Assembly: GCA_963807085.1 (NCBI GenBank)
Contig: CAWEBB010000014.1
Span: 104,246 to 168,245 of the forward strand
DNA: 64,000 nucleotides
Source of the DNA: JACKII01 sp963807085
GTDB taxonomy: Bacteria; Pseudomonadota; Alphaproteobacteria; Bin95
Direction of reading: 5' to 3'
Below the pieces are notes generated by a model. It saw only the letters and a program-made list of their open reading frames with translations. It had not been told where the DNA came from and ran no database searches. Position 1 is the stretch's first letter, and the number at the start of each line of letters is the position of its first letter. This document shows, piece after piece, positions 1 to 10,144 of the stretch. Position numbers and translations under genes: made by a program.

Positions 1-234
1 GAAAACAAGCTCTTCCACACCCGCGTTGCGCAGCAGAGCCATCGACTTGCTGCCGTCACCAAGGCGCACCCACGCATGCGGGAAGCATGCGACGGTAGCG
101 GGGTCGGTCTGGCCGTGCAGCGCCAAGATGAAAACCGGTCGCCCGCGCGCTGCGGCGGCCCGTGCCACGCCAAGCGGCAGCCTGCCGCGGCCCGCAATAA
201 TGCCCAGTGTCGAGCCCCGCTGGCGGCCCTCCAT
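1..234 (-). CDS. lpxI: LpxI, UDP-2,3-diacylglucosamine pyrophosphatase (N-terminal part, cut by window edge)
   Basis: The first 78 codons of a minus-strand gene that continues past base 1. The product hydrolyses UDP-2,3-diacylglucosamine to lipid X and UMP in the lipid A pathway; LpxI replaces LpxH in many alphaproteobacteria. The N-terminus shows the family's LGIIAGRGRLPL segment near residues 10-21, followed by a VFILALHG strand. The ATG at 232-234 lies just after the lpxA stop (236-238), so the two genes are almost certainly cotranscribed. Family assignment rests on this N-terminal block and on gene order (fabZ-lpxA-lpxI). The C-terminal catalytic half is not visible. Confidence 0.85.
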   Translation of the reverse strand, partial: MEGRQRGSTLGIIAGRGRLPLGVARAAAARGRPVFILALHGQTDPATVACFPHAWVRLGDGSKSMALLRNAGVEELVF

Positions 235-235
235 G

Positions 236-1024
236 TCAGGCCTTAGGCGTAAGCACGCCGCGCGAAGTGTCGGAGCCGACAAACTCGATCAAACTGCGTA
301 CAGCCGGAACATCACCGAGGGTCGCCTCAACCTGCACCAGACGGTCGGCAAGCGTGCTGGTATTGCCGAACAGCATGTCATAGGCCCTGCGCAGCGCGTC
401 GATTTCCGTGCGTGCGAAGCCGCGGCGGCGCAGGCCGATCAGGTTTAGGCCCGAGAGATGGGCATGGGCGCCGATAACGGTGCCGTAAGGAATGACATCG
501 TGGGTGACGCCGGACATGCCGCCGATCATGGCGTGCGCGCCGATGCGGACATGCTGATGGACCGCCGACAGGCCGCCAAAAATGGCGTGCTCGCCGACCC
601 GTACGTGCCCGGCGAGCGTCGCGTTATTTGCCATGATCACATGGTCGCCCACTTGGCAATCATGGGCGACATGCGCGCTCGCCATGAACAGGCAGCCATT
701 GCCGACGCGCGTAACCATGCCTCCGCCTTCGGTGCCGGGGTTCATGGTGACATATTCGCGGATGCGGTTGTCGCTGCCGATTTCCAGCCGCGAATCCTCG
801 CCGCGGAACTTCAGATCCTGCGGGCAGTGGCCGATGCTGGCAAAGGGATAGATTTCGGTGCGCTCGCCGACATGCGTCTCGCCTACCACCACCACATGGC
901 TGTGCAGACGCACGCCCGCGGCCAGATGAACGCCAGCGCCAACCAGGCAAAACGGGCCGATTTCAACCTGGTCCGCGAAGCTCGCGCCGTCTTCGATCAC
1001 CGCGGTGGGGTGAATGCTCGGCAT
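236..1024 (-). CDS. lpxA: LpxA, acyl-ACP--UDP-N-acetylglucosamine O-acyltransferase
   Basis: A 262-residue protein for the first step of lipid A synthesis, 3-O-acylation of UDP-GlcNAc in the cytoplasm. The N-terminal two thirds is a left-handed beta-helix of hexapeptide repeats (for example VEIGPF, VRIGAH). The segment HVAHDCQVGDH contains the His expected to be the general base (His125 in E. coli). The C-terminal helical part has RRRGFARTEIDALRRAY. The ATG at 1022-1024 overlaps the fabZ stop as ATGA, which decides this start over an upstream in-frame codon and implies translational coupling. Length matches the family (about 260 residues). Confidence 0.96.
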   Translation of the reverse strand: MPSIHPTAVIEDGASFADQVEIGPFCLVGAGVHLAAGVRLHSHVVVVGETHVGERTEIYPFASIGHCPQDLKFRGEDSRLEIGSDNRIREYVTMNPGTEGGGMVTRVGNGCLFMASAHVAHDCQVGDHVIMANNATLAGHVRVGEHAIFGGLSAVHQHVRIGAHAMIGGMSGVTHDVIPYGTVIGAHAHLSGLNLIGLRRRGFARTEIDALRRAYDMLFGNTSTLADRLVQVEATLGDVPAVRSLIEFVGSDTSRGVLTPKA

Positions 1025-1488
1025 CAGCGTTCCACGATCATCGCACTGAAATTCGCTTCCGTCGCCAGTGTTTTGCCCACCTTGCACTCGCCGCTGAATT
1101 TCCAGACTGGCCCGCGTCGGCGCTCCTTGGTCACCGTAATGTGCACCTGATCGCCGGGGACCACGGGCTTGCGGAAGCGGGCATTTTCAATGGTCATGAA
1201 GTAAACCAGTCGACCCTCGGCCTCACTGCCCAAGGTCGCCACCACAAGTGCGGCCGCCGCTTGCGCCATGGCTTCGATCAAGAGGACGCCGGGCATGATG
1301 GGGTGGCCGGGGAAGTGCCCCTGGAATTGTGGCTCGTTCATCGTGATATTTTTCAAGGCGACCAGGCGTTCCCCCAATTCGATCTCCAACAAGCGGTCGA
1401 TCAGCAAGATTGGATACCGGTGCGGCAGCATCGCCAGAATGCGATCGGCCATCACCGGTAGCTCTAACGCGGAGATGTTCGCAGTCAT
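1024..1488 (-). CDS. fabZ: FabZ, 3-hydroxyacyl-ACP dehydratase
   Basis: A hot-dog fold dehydratase of about 154 residues that removes water from 3-hydroxyacyl-ACP in fatty acid elongation. It also draws on the hydroxymyristoyl-ACP pool used for lipid A. The active-site stretch QFQGHFPGHPIMPGVLLIEA carries the catalytic His and, further on, the conserved Glu of the long helix. Start: ATG at 1486-1488; a GTG two codons upstream (1494) is possible. It overlaps lpxA by 4 bp. Upstream it sits only about 35 bp from the bamA stop, so the lpxD gene normally found between bamA and fabZ is absent here. Confidence 0.95.
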   Translation of the reverse strand: MTANISALELPVMADRILAMLPHRYPILLIDRLLEIELGERLVALKNITMNEPQFQGHFPGHPIMPGVLLIEAMAQAAAALVVATLGSEAEGRLVYFMTIENARFRKPVVPGDQVHITVTKERRRGPVWKFSGECKVGKTLATEANFSAMIVER

Positions 1489-1527
1489 TGTCACGCGGTC
1501 CTGTGGCTTGTCATGGAGAGCGCAAAC

Positions 1528-3876
1528 TTAAAAACGGGTGCCGAAACTCAGAAACAAGTTCTGGGTCTTGTCATAGCTTTCTTTCAACACGGGAAAGCCT
1601 AAGTCAACTCGTACGGGCCCGAAGGGCGACGCCCAAGAGACACCAACACCAATTGATGCCCGCAACGCGGCGGAGTCCCCAAGCGGCACATTCACGCCGT
1701 TAGGCGTTTTATCGTCGAGCCCAAAAAGGGAGCCCGCCTCGCCAAAGGCCCGGCCCTTGATGCCAAGATCGTCGGGAAGGCCCAACGGGAACTCCAGTTC
1801 TACCGTGCCGGTATAAAAGTAATTGCCCCCGATTGCGTCGTCGGTGGAAAGATCGCGAGGACCAACACCGGAGACCGCGAACCCTCTCAGCGTTTCGCCG
1901 CCCAGGAAAAACCGCTGCGTGATGTCGGTATCTTGGCCGATACCATGAAGACCGCCCGCCCGCCCGATGACTGCCAAAACGACATCAGAAAACACTTCGG
2001 TGTAGTAGCCGGCCGAGACGCGGTTCTTGAGAAAGCGCTCGCTGCCGCCGAAACCCGCCAATTCGTTCGTCATCGAGATGATGTAGCCTTTTGTTGGCGC
2101 GAAGCGATTGTCCAGGCTGTCCCAGGTGAGCGTCTGCGAAATGGCAGATGTTACCGAATTGCCCTCCGCTTCGATCACAAACTCGGACGCGTTGGCACCG
2201 GGCATCAAGTCCGTGGAAGTGAGGCCGTAGCTCCAGTTCTGACGCAAATGCTCGCTGATGGCATATCCGCTGCGTAACCGGAACCCGAGGGAATTCGTTT
2301 CGTACGAGCTTTCGTCCGTGTTGTCCTCATCGGTCTTGAACACATCAAAGCCAGCCGACAGTTGCCGGTCGAGGAAATAAGGCTCGGTAAAGGAAAGGTC
2401 TATGGTCTGGGTCCGCCCGGAAACACGCACGCCCAGCATCAGATCCTGCGCCTTTCCGAGCAGGTTCCGTTCCCGGAGAGAAACATCGAGGATCGGGCCG
2501 TCAAACGTCGAGAAACCCACGCCGAACGAAAGCTCGCCCGTCGATTTCTCCGTTACTCTGACGGTAACGTCGATCCTGTCGTCCTCAGCGCTTGGCTTCG
2601 TGTCGATCTCCACCGTTTCAAAGAAGCCGAGATTATTGATCCGTTCCCGTGACCGGCGGATTTTGGAGGCGTTGAAGGGATCACCCTCCGACAGACGCAT
2701 TTCGCGGCGGATGACCTTGTCTTCCGTGCGCACATTGCCGACGATCTCTATCCGGTCGACATAGACCCGTGGTCCCTCGCCGATGTTATAGACGATGTCG
2801 ACCACCCGTTCGGTCCGGTCGGGCCTGGCTTCGGGGCGCACATCGACGAAGGCGAAGCCGGCATTGCCGGTTCGTTCGCTCAGCGCGTCGATGTCGGCAT
2901 TGATCAGGTCGGCGTTGTACCACTCGCCCGGCTTTGCCTGGATGAGCGGCAGCAGCGATTCAGCGTCGATGGCGGGCAGGCGGCTTTCGATTTCGACGGT
3001 ACCAAACCGGTAGCGTTCGCCCTCGTCGATCGAAAAGGTGAGCACGAACCCGGTCTTGGACGGCGTCAATTCCGCCACCGCGGAATTCACCTGGATATCG
3101 GCATATCCCTCGCGCAGGTAAAACTGACGCAGGCTTTCTTGATCGACCGCCATTCGATCAGGGTCGTAAACATCGTCGGAAGCCCAAAACCGCCAAAAGC
3201 GGGCTTCGCTGGTCAGAATCTCGCTGCGCAGCTCGCTGTCGCTGAACTGTTTGTTGCCGATAAAGACGATCTTTTCCACATCGGTCCGCGGTCCTTCACG
3301 GATTTCGAAGACCACGTCGACGCGGTTTTGCGGCTGCTCGATAAGCTTCGGCTCCACGGTCGCAGCAAACCGGCCGCTGCGCCGGTATACGTCCAAAATT
3401 CGTTGGACGTCGGCCTGCACCTTGGAGCGGGTGTAGATGCTGCGCAGCCGGGTTTGTACCTCCGCCCTGAGTTCTTCGTCATCAATGCGCTGGTTGCCTT
3501 CGAAGGCAACCTGGCTGATGACGGGATTTTCCTCGACCCGCACGACCAGAGAGCGGCCGTCCGCGCCCTGTGTGATCTCGATATTGGAAAAGAACCCGGT
3601 GGCAAACAGCCGTTTCAGCGATTCGTTGACCGCCGCGGGGTCGAGCCGGTCGCCGGGCTGGATAGTCATGTAGGTGCGCACGGTCTCCGGGTCGATGCGC
3701 TGGGTGCCTTCGACCGTAATCGTCTCGACGATTGGCTCCGCGCCGCGCGGACCGGTCGGCGCCAATCCCTGTGCCAAAGATATCGTGACGGGGAAAAGCA
3801 GCGCGAATGCGACAAGGCCCACCCATACCGATCTGTAAAAGACGGTCTGTCTCAACCGAGGAATTTCCCTGCACAC
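1528..3876 (-). CDS. bamA: BamA, outer membrane protein assembly factor
   Basis: A 782-residue Omp85 protein, the core of the BAM complex that folds and inserts outer-membrane barrels. A hydrophobic signal segment (about residues 15-36) is followed by five POTRA domains (roughly 45-440), each with the typical G..R....I....... pattern (for example VEGTQRIDPETV, FEGNQRIDDEEL, IVGNVRTEDKVI), then a 16-strand barrel ending in the terminal aromatic signal GTRF. Start uncertain: GTG at 3876 lacks a clear Shine-Dalgarno, while a TTG at 3855 has AGGGAA at good spacing. The gene begins 6 bp after the rseP stop, so it is in the same operon. Confidence 0.95.
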   Translation of the reverse strand: MCREIPRLRQTVFYRSVWVGLVAFALLFPVTISLAQGLAPTGPRGAEPIVETITVEGTQRIDPETVRTYMTIQPGDRLDPAAVNESLKRLFATGFFSNIEITQGADGRSLVVRVEENPVISQVAFEGNQRIDDEELRAEVQTRLRSIYTRSKVQADVQRILDVYRRSGRFAATVEPKLIEQPQNRVDVVFEIREGPRTDVEKIVFIGNKQFSDSELRSEILTSEARFWRFWASDDVYDPDRMAVDQESLRQFYLREGYADIQVNSAVAELTPSKTGFVLTFSIDEGERYRFGTVEIESRLPAIDAESLLPLIQAKPGEWYNADLINADIDALSERTGNAGFAFVDVRPEARPDRTERVVDIVYNIGEGPRVYVDRIEIVGNVRTEDKVIRREMRLSEGDPFNASKIRRSRERINNLGFFETVEIDTKPSAEDDRIDVTVRVTEKSTGELSFGVGFSTFDGPILDVSLRERNLLGKAQDLMLGVRVSGRTQTIDLSFTEPYFLDRQLSAGFDVFKTDEDNTDESSYETNSLGFRLRSGYAISEHLRQNWSYGLTSTDLMPGANASEFVIEAEGNSVTSAISQTLTWDSLDNRFAPTKGYIISMTNELAGFGGSERFLKNRVSAGYYTEVFSDVVLAVIGRAGGLHGIGQDTDITQRFFLGGETLRGFAVSGVGPRDLSTDDAIGGNYFYTGTVELEFPLGLPDDLGIKGRAFGEAGSLFGLDDKTPNGVNVPLGDSAALRASIGVGVSWASPFGPVRVDLGFPVLKESYDKTQNLFLSFGTRF

Positions 3877-3882
3877 CGGACG

Positions 3883-4998
3883 TCAGATATCGAACATGTT
3901 GAGCACCCGGAAATAGACGAGATCATTCCACGACGCAAAGACCATCAGCGCAATCACCAGGCCGAACCCGAAACGCAGGCCGACATCCCGCACCTTTTCC
4001 GGTAGCGGTTTACCGCGCAACGCCTCGATAAAAAAGAACAGCAGATGGCCGCCATCCAGCATCGGCACCGGTAACAGGTTGATCAGCGCTAGATTGATAG
4101 ACAGCAGCACCATGAAGTTCAGGATCGCCGCGAAACCATGTTCCGTCGCCTCTCCGGACATTTGCGCGATCCGCCCGACCCCGCCGATTTCGCTCGACGA
4201 GCGGTCGCCGCGGACGATTTGGGCGATGACGTCGAAGATCGTGCCGCTTAGAATCCAGGTTTGGCGGGCCGCTTCGCCGACGGCGGTGATGGGATCGTGG
4301 CGGATATGTTCGTAACCCGTGCGCGTGACGCCGATCCGCCCGAGTGCCTGCGGGTTGCCGAAGCTGTCCTCCTGTTCGATTCGCTCCGGTGTCAGGGTGA
4401 GCTCTACGGTTTCGCCGCCACGCTCGACCTCTGCCGGCATCATCTGGCCTGGCCGGAGCGAGACGATGCGCTGCAAATCTTCAAAGCGCTGCACCAATTC
4501 GCCGTTCAGCCGCAGGAACCGATCCCCCGGCGACAGGCCCGCCTGTTCGGCGGGACTGCCGGGCATTACCTCGCCCACGACCGGCGGCGTATAGGATTGG
4601 CCGATGGTCATGAAGGTAATCGCCATCACGACAATGGCGAAAAGCAGGTTGGCCGCCGGCCCCGCCGCAACAATGGCAATGCGCTTTGAAACCGGCTGGG
4701 TGGGAAAGGCGCTCGCCTGTTCTTCCGGTGTCATGGCCCTGACTGTGTCTGCGTCGGGAGCCGAGCTGGCGTCCGCGTCGCCGCGCATTTTCACATAGCC
4801 ACCGAGCGGCAGCAGCGCCACGCGCCAGCGGGTGCCGTGGCGGTCGTGCCAATGAAACAGCTCGCGCCCGAAGCCGATGGAAAAGACCTCGACATGTACG
4901 CCGCAGCGGCGGGCGACCCAGAAATGGCCGTATTCATGCACGAATACGAGCACCGAAAGGATTGCGATGAACGGCAGAATGTAGTCGAGCAGGAGCAT
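3883..4998 (-). CDS. rseP: RseP, site-2 intramembrane zinc metalloprotease
   Basis: A 371-residue inner-membrane S2P protease that cleaves within membranes, classically anti-sigma factors in envelope stress signalling and leftover signal peptides. HEYGH at residues 21-25 lies in the first membrane segment and supplies two zinc ligands plus the catalytic Glu. A single PDZ domain spans about 135-210 (GEVMPGSPAEQAGLSPGD), and the C-terminal LLPVPMLDGGH (about 312-322) carries the third zinc ligand. One PDZ and about 370 residues is normal for alphaproteobacteria, compared with two PDZ domains in E. coli. It lies between dxr (38 bp) and bamA (6 bp). Confidence 0.95.
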   Translation of the reverse strand: MLLLDYILPFIAILSVLVFVHEYGHFWVARRCGVHVEVFSIGFGRELFHWHDRHGTRWRVALLPLGGYVKMRGDADASSAPDADTVRAMTPEEQASAFPTQPVSKRIAIVAAGPAANLLFAIVVMAITFMTIGQSYTPPVVGEVMPGSPAEQAGLSPGDRFLRLNGELVQRFEDLQRIVSLRPGQMMPAEVERGGETVELTLTPERIEQEDSFGNPQALGRIGVTRTGYEHIRHDPITAVGEAARQTWILSGTIFDVIAQIVRGDRSSSEIGGVGRIAQMSGEATEHGFAAILNFMVLLSINLALINLLPVPMLDGGHLLFFFIEALRGKPLPEKVRDVGLRFGFGLVIALMVFASWNDLVYFRVLNMFDI

Positions 4999-5036
4999 GT
5001 TCCGGCTTACGCCTCGTTACTTGTTGCGCCGGCCGG

Positions 5037-6242
5037 TCAGGGCGCGGCGGTGCGTGCGTTGCGCGCCGGGGCCGCAAACGTGCGTTGGCGGGCGATGATC
5101 CGTCTGGCCGTCTGGCGGGCCGCCTTGTCGGCAGCCCAGACGGTCGGCAGGTCCAGCAGCGGCACCACGGGCTCTACTTCCAAACAGGCCTCGACGACGC
5201 CCGCGATGTCCAGAAAGCCGATTTCTTCTTCCAGGAAAGCGCCGACGGCAACCTCGTTGGCGGCATTGAGCACCGCCGGCGCGGTTCCCCCCGCCGCCAG
5301 CGCCGCCCGCGCGAGCCGCAGCGCGGGGAAGCGGTCTTCATCCGGCGCTTCAAAGGTAAGTTGTCCGATTTCTGCCAGATTCAAGCGCTCCTGCACGCAG
5401 GCGGCGCGATCCGGCCAATACAGAGTTACGGCCACCGGCGTTCGCATATGGGGCATGCCCAGTTGGGCCAGGGTCGAGCCATCGTGATAGTCGACCATGC
5501 TGTGAATGATCGACTGGGGATGGACCAGCACTTCGATGTTGGCGGCCGGAACGGGAAACAGGTGGCTGGCCTCGATCAGTTCCAGCCCCTTGTTGAACAT
5601 GGTGGCGGAGTCGATGCTGATCTTCGCACCCATATCCCAGTTGGGGTGATTGAGGGCTTCCCGCGGGCACGCGCCGCGCATTTTCGCCTTCGTCCACGTC
5701 CGGAACGGGCCGCCCGAGGCGGTCAAGACGATCCGCGCGACGGTTTCCGGTCGCTCGAAGTCGAACACCTGAAAGATGGCGTTGTGTTCGCTATCCACCG
5801 GCAACAGACGGCCGCCTGCGGCCTTGGTCGCCTCCGTGAACAGATGCCCGGCACAAACAAGGCTTTCCTTGTTGGCGAGGGCTACGGTCGCCCCGTGCTC
5901 GACCGCCGCCAAGGTGGGGGCAAGACCGGCGGCCCCTACGATGGCCGCCATCACCCAGTCCGCCGGCATGCTGGCGGCTGCCATGACCGCTTCCGGTCCC
6001 GCGCCGACGGCTATGTCCGAGCCGGCGAGGGCTTCGGCCACGACGACGGCGGCCATGGGATCGGCCATGGCGACAAACTGAGGCTGCAGCAGGCGCGCTT
6101 GCGCGATCATCGCCTGGGCATTGCCGTTGCCGGTCAGCGCGATCACTCGAAACAGGTCGGGTGCTTCCGCCAGCAACGCCGCCGTGGTTTGTCCAACCGA
6201 ACCGGTGGCACCCAAGACGGTCACCGTGCGCAGATCGCTCAT
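5037..6242 (-). CDS. dxr: Dxr, 1-deoxy-D-xylulose-5-phosphate reductoisomerase
   Basis: A 401-residue cytosolic enzyme that converts DXP to MEP with NADPH in the non-mevalonate isoprenoid pathway. Visible signatures are GATGSVGQTT near residues 11-20 (nucleotide binding), NKESLV, PVDSEHNAIFQ (metal and substrate binding), LTASGGPFR (catalytic loop) and DSATMFNKGLE. The ATG at 6240-6242 overlaps the cdsA stop (6239-6241) as ATGA, which selects it over an in-frame codon four residues upstream. The product feeds undecaprenyl diphosphate synthesis by UppS, encoded two genes upstream in the same operon. Confidence 0.96.
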   Translation of the reverse strand: MSDLRTVTVLGATGSVGQTTAALLAEAPDLFRVIALTGNGNAQAMIAQARLLQPQFVAMADPMAAVVVAEALAGSDIAVGAGPEAVMAAASMPADWVMAAIVGAAGLAPTLAAVEHGATVALANKESLVCAGHLFTEATKAAGGRLLPVDSEHNAIFQVFDFERPETVARIVLTASGGPFRTWTKAKMRGACPREALNHPNWDMGAKISIDSATMFNKGLELIEASHLFPVPAANIEVLVHPQSIIHSMVDYHDGSTLAQLGMPHMRTPVAVTLYWPDRAACVQERLNLAEIGQLTFEAPDEDRFPALRLARAALAAGGTAPAVLNAANEVAVGAFLEEEIGFLDIAGVVEACLEVEPVVPLLDLPTVWAADKAARQTARRIIARQRTFAAPARNARTAAP

Positions 6243-7046
6243 AGCCACCGCCATTCCAAAGAGTACAATATTACCGCTACGGGCGCCGCGGTAAGCAAGC
6301 TGTCCAGCCGATCCAGAAAGCCGCCATGGCCGGGGATCATGCCCCCGGAATCCTTTGCCTGAAAGCGCCGTTTCACGAAAGACTCGAACAGATCGCCCGC
6401 CCCGGCCGCAAGCCCGGTGAACAGGCCCGCAACCGCAGCGAGTAGCATGGCTTCACCGCTGACGGCGTAAGAGAATGCGAACCCCATCAGGGCCGCCCCG
6501 GTGAGGCCACCTATCAAGCCGGCCCAGGTCTTCTTGGGGCTGATCGCCGGGGCAAGCCGCGGCCCGCCGATCGTCTTGCCGGCCAGGAAGGCGCCGATGT
6601 CCATCGACCAGACGACGGCAAACACCCAGAGGACGAGCGCGAACCCGTCGGGCGGTATCGTGCGAAGCCAAACCAGGCTGAGACCCGCGGGAACGATCAT
6701 GAGAGCGCCGGCGGCAAGCCATACCTGGCTTGCCGCCGACCGCCCGCCGGACGGCAAGCGGCGCAGGATGAAATAAAGTAGGACACACGCCACGGCAGCG
6801 ATATCGAAATGGGGCAAGAAGAACGCGCCGCCGATGATCGCCAGTGCGCCCGCGGCGAGCGTCAGGCCGGAGATCGAGTCGGCCGGCGCGCCGCAGAGCC
6901 GGGCCCACTCACGGCAAAGCAGAGCAGCGCACGCCAGCAGCAGGAGCGTGAACGCCAACCCCCCGACCCAGCTCAGGCCGACTGTAACGGGCATCAGAAC
7001 CGCGGCTGCGGCGATACGAACCCCAATTCCGCTGCTGGTGATGATG

Positions 7047-7787
<741 letters not shown>

Positions 7788-7820
7788 GATGTCGGGCGGA
7801 GGCCGTCGATGGGCCGAAGC

Positions 7821-8378
7821 CTAGACCTGCATGATTTCCTTTTCCTTAGCGGCTGCCAGCTCATCGATTGCTTTGACATGGCTATCGGTGGTTTTCTGGA
7901 TGTCGTCGGCGAACATCTTGTGCTCGTCCTGGCTGATGTCGCCATCTTTCTCCATCCTTTTCAGGGCGTCCATGCCATCGCGCCGCACATTGCGCACCGC
8001 GACTTTTGCCTGCTCGGCATAACGCCCCGCGACCTTCGTCAGTTCCCGCCGCCGGTCTTCGGAAAGCTCCGGAATGGGTATGCGGACCAACTGACCGTCG
8101 GAAGACGGATTTAGGCCCAAATCGGACTCGCGGATCGCCTTTACGACCGCGCTGACCATGGACTTGTCCCAAACCTGCACCGTCAGCAGCCGAGGCTCCG
8201 GTACGCCGACGGTCCCGACCTGGTTCAACGGCATGCGCGATCCATAGGCTTCCACCGTGATCGAGTCGAGCAGCGCCGTGGAGGCGCGGCCGGTCCGCAG
8301 GCCGGCAAACTCGCGCTTCAACGCCTCGATCGCTCCGTTCATCCGGCGATCGACATCATCGAAATCACTGCTAGCCAT
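7821..8378 (-). CDS. frr: Frr, ribosome recycling factor
   Basis: A 185-residue protein that splits post-termination ribosomes together with EF-G. It matches the family over its full length: an N-terminal helix with EFAGLRTGRAS, the small beta domain (GVPEPRLLTVQVWDKS), and the C-terminal three-helix bundle with PELSEDRRRELTKVAGRYAE and NVRRDGMDALK. The start ATG (8376-8378) is preceded by GGAG at good spacing. It lies 73 bp after pyrH and 33 bp before uppS, in the standard order. Confidence 0.97.
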   Translation of the reverse strand: MASSDFDDVDRRMNGAIEALKREFAGLRTGRASTALLDSITVEAYGSRMPLNQVGTVGVPEPRLLTVQVWDKSMVSAVVKAIRESDLGLNPSSDGQLVRIPIPELSEDRRRELTKVAGRYAEQAKVAVRNVRRDGMDALKRMEKDGDISQDEHKMFADDIQKTTDSHVKAIDELAAAKEKEIMQV

Positions 8379-8451
8379 GATCTCTACTCCACATAGACGG
8401 CAAGTCTACCCCAGATAGACTGCAAGACGGGTCTGCCGCTCTTGGGCAGGG

Positions 8452-9207
8452 TCAGTCGGTCACGATGGTGAACCGGCCTTCGCCTTTCAGCGCTTGAACG
8501 AACGCACCGGGCGTATGGATCGAAAACACGAGAATAGGTATGCTGTTCTCGCGCGCAAGGGCGATTGCTGCCGTGTCCATCACACCTAGGTCTCGCGACA
8601 GAACTTCGAGGAAATTCAACCGCTCGAAGCGTTCGGCGGTTGGGTCGATGTTTGGATCCGCACTATAGACGCCATCCACCTGCGTGCCCTTCAGCAGGGC
8701 ATCGCAGCCCATCTCCGAGGCGCGCAGGGCGGCGGCTGTATCGGTCGTGAAGAACGGATTGCCGGTGCCCGCGGCAAAGATCACGACGCGGCCCTTCTCC
8801 AGATGCCGTTGGGCGCGGCGGCGGATATAGGGCTCGCAGACGGTCGACATGGGAATGGCGGACTGCACCCGCGTGGCCTGCCCGCGGCTTTCCAGGGCGC
8901 TTTGCAGGGCGAGGGCGTTTATTACGGTCGCCAGCATGCCCATATGGTCACCGGTCGTCCGCTCCATTCCCCAACCCTTGGCCTTGATCCCGCGGAAGAT
9001 ATTGCCTCCACCGACGACGACGCTGACCTCCACGCCCAACGCCCGGACGCCGATAATGTCATCGGCGATGCGCGACACGGTTTCCGGATCGATGCCGTAT
9101 TCCTGATCGCCCATCAGCGCTTCGCCGGAGACCTTCAGCAATACCCGGCGATAGGCCGACGCGCGGCCGGTCGTCCCGGATGGATCTTCCGCGCTGCCGC
9201 CGGACAT
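8452..9207 (-). CDS. pyrH: PyrH, UMP kinase
   Basis: A 251-residue amino-acid-kinase-fold enzyme that phosphorylates UMP to UDP, feeding pyrimidine and UDP-sugar pools. LLKVSGEALMG near residues 23-33 is the phosphate-binding motif and VVVGGGNIFRG (about 64-74) the nucleotide loop; MDTAAIALARENSIPILVF is the C-terminal family block. The N-terminus carries a polar extension of about 15 residues before the conserved core. The gene begins 13 bp after the tsf stop, in the conserved tsf-pyrH-frr order. Confidence 0.96.
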   Translation of the reverse strand: MSGGSAEDPSGTTGRASAYRRVLLKVSGEALMGDQEYGIDPETVSRIADDIIGVRALGVEVSVVVGGGNIFRGIKAKGWGMERTTGDHMGMLATVINALALQSALESRGQATRVQSAIPMSTVCEPYIRRRAQRHLEKGRVVIFAAGTGNPFFTTDTAAALRASEMGCDALLKGTQVDGVYSADPNIDPTAERFERLNFLEVLSRDLGVMDTAAIALARENSIPILVFSIHTPGAFVQALKGEGRFTIVTD

Positions 9208-9220
9208 GGGCCTGGTTCCC

Positions 9221-10144
9221 TTAGTTGGTTTTTAAGGTTGCCGCTACCTCGGCTGCGAAGTCGCTCTCGCCGCGCTCCACGCCTTCGCCCAGCGCCATGC
9301 GCACGAAGCCGGTGCAGGTGACATCGGTGCCCAGTTCCTTTGCCGCTTCTTCGATCGCCTGGCCGACGGTTTTGTCCGGGTCGATGACAAAGGCCTGCTC
9401 CAGCAGCACCGACTCCTCGTAGAATTTGCGCATCCGGCCATCGACCATCTTCTCGATGATATTGTCGGGCCGGCCCGAGGCCTTTGCCTGCTCGACCAGC
9501 ACGGCGCGTTCGCGCGCCACATCTTCCGCATTGACCTGCTCGCGGTTCAGTGCCAGCGGGTTGGAGGCGGCGACGTGCATGGCAACCTGCTTGCCGACCT
9601 CTGCCAGGCGCTCCGGGTTGCCGCCGGATTGCATGGCGACCAGAACGCCGATCTTGCCCTTGTTGGGCGCGGTCGCATTGTGCATGTAGCTGGCGATCAC
9701 GCCTTCGGAGACCGACAGTTGGGCCACGCGGCGCAGGGTCATGTTCTCGCCGATGGTGGCAATGGCGTCGACCACGGCCTGACTGACCGTCTTGCCGTTG
9801 GGCAGGGTGGCGGCGTTCAACGCTTCGATGTTGTCCCCGTGTTCGACGGCGGTCTCGGCCATCTGGCCGACCAATTCCTGGAACTGCTCGTTACGGGCAA
9901 CGAAGTCGGTTTCCGCGTTCAATTCCACCAGCGCGCCCTTGTTGCCCTGAACCGCCAGCGCGACCAGGCCCTCGGCCGTCACGCGGCCGGCTTTCTTCGC
10001 AGCTGCGGCCAAGCCCTTGGTCCGGAGCCAGTCGACCGCCGCGTCGATATCGCCATCGGTTTCGGTCAGAGCCTTTTTGCAGTCCATCATGCCGGCGCCG
10101 GTCTGTTCCCGCAGCGCCTTAACTTCTGCAGCACCAAATGCCAT
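9221..10144 (-). CDS. tsf: Tsf, elongation factor Ts
   Basis: A 307-residue guanine-nucleotide exchange factor for EF-Tu. The N-terminal UBA-like domain has VKALREQTGAGMMDCKKAL, and the core has the TDFVARNEQF segment whose Thr-Asp-Phe contacts EF-Tu. The start ATG (10142-10144) is preceded by AAGGAA. It is the first gene of the minus-strand operon in this window. Unusually, rpsB, which precedes tsf in almost all bacteria, is not upstream: the next gene is a divergent LysR regulator 243 bp away. Confidence 0.97.
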   Translation of the reverse strand: MAFGAAEVKALREQTGAGMMDCKKALTETDGDIDAAVDWLRTKGLAAAAKKAGRVTAEGLVALAVQGNKGALVELNAETDFVARNEQFQELVGQMAETAVEHGDNIEALNAATLPNGKTVSQAVVDAIATIGENMTLRRVAQLSVSEGVIASYMHNATAPNKGKIGVLVAMQSGGNPERLAEVGKQVAMHVAASNPLALNREQVNAEDVARERAVLVEQAKASGRPDNIIEKMVDGRMRKFYEESVLLEQAFVIDPDKTVGQAIEEAAKELGTDVTCTGFVRMALGEGVERGESDFAAEVAATLKTN

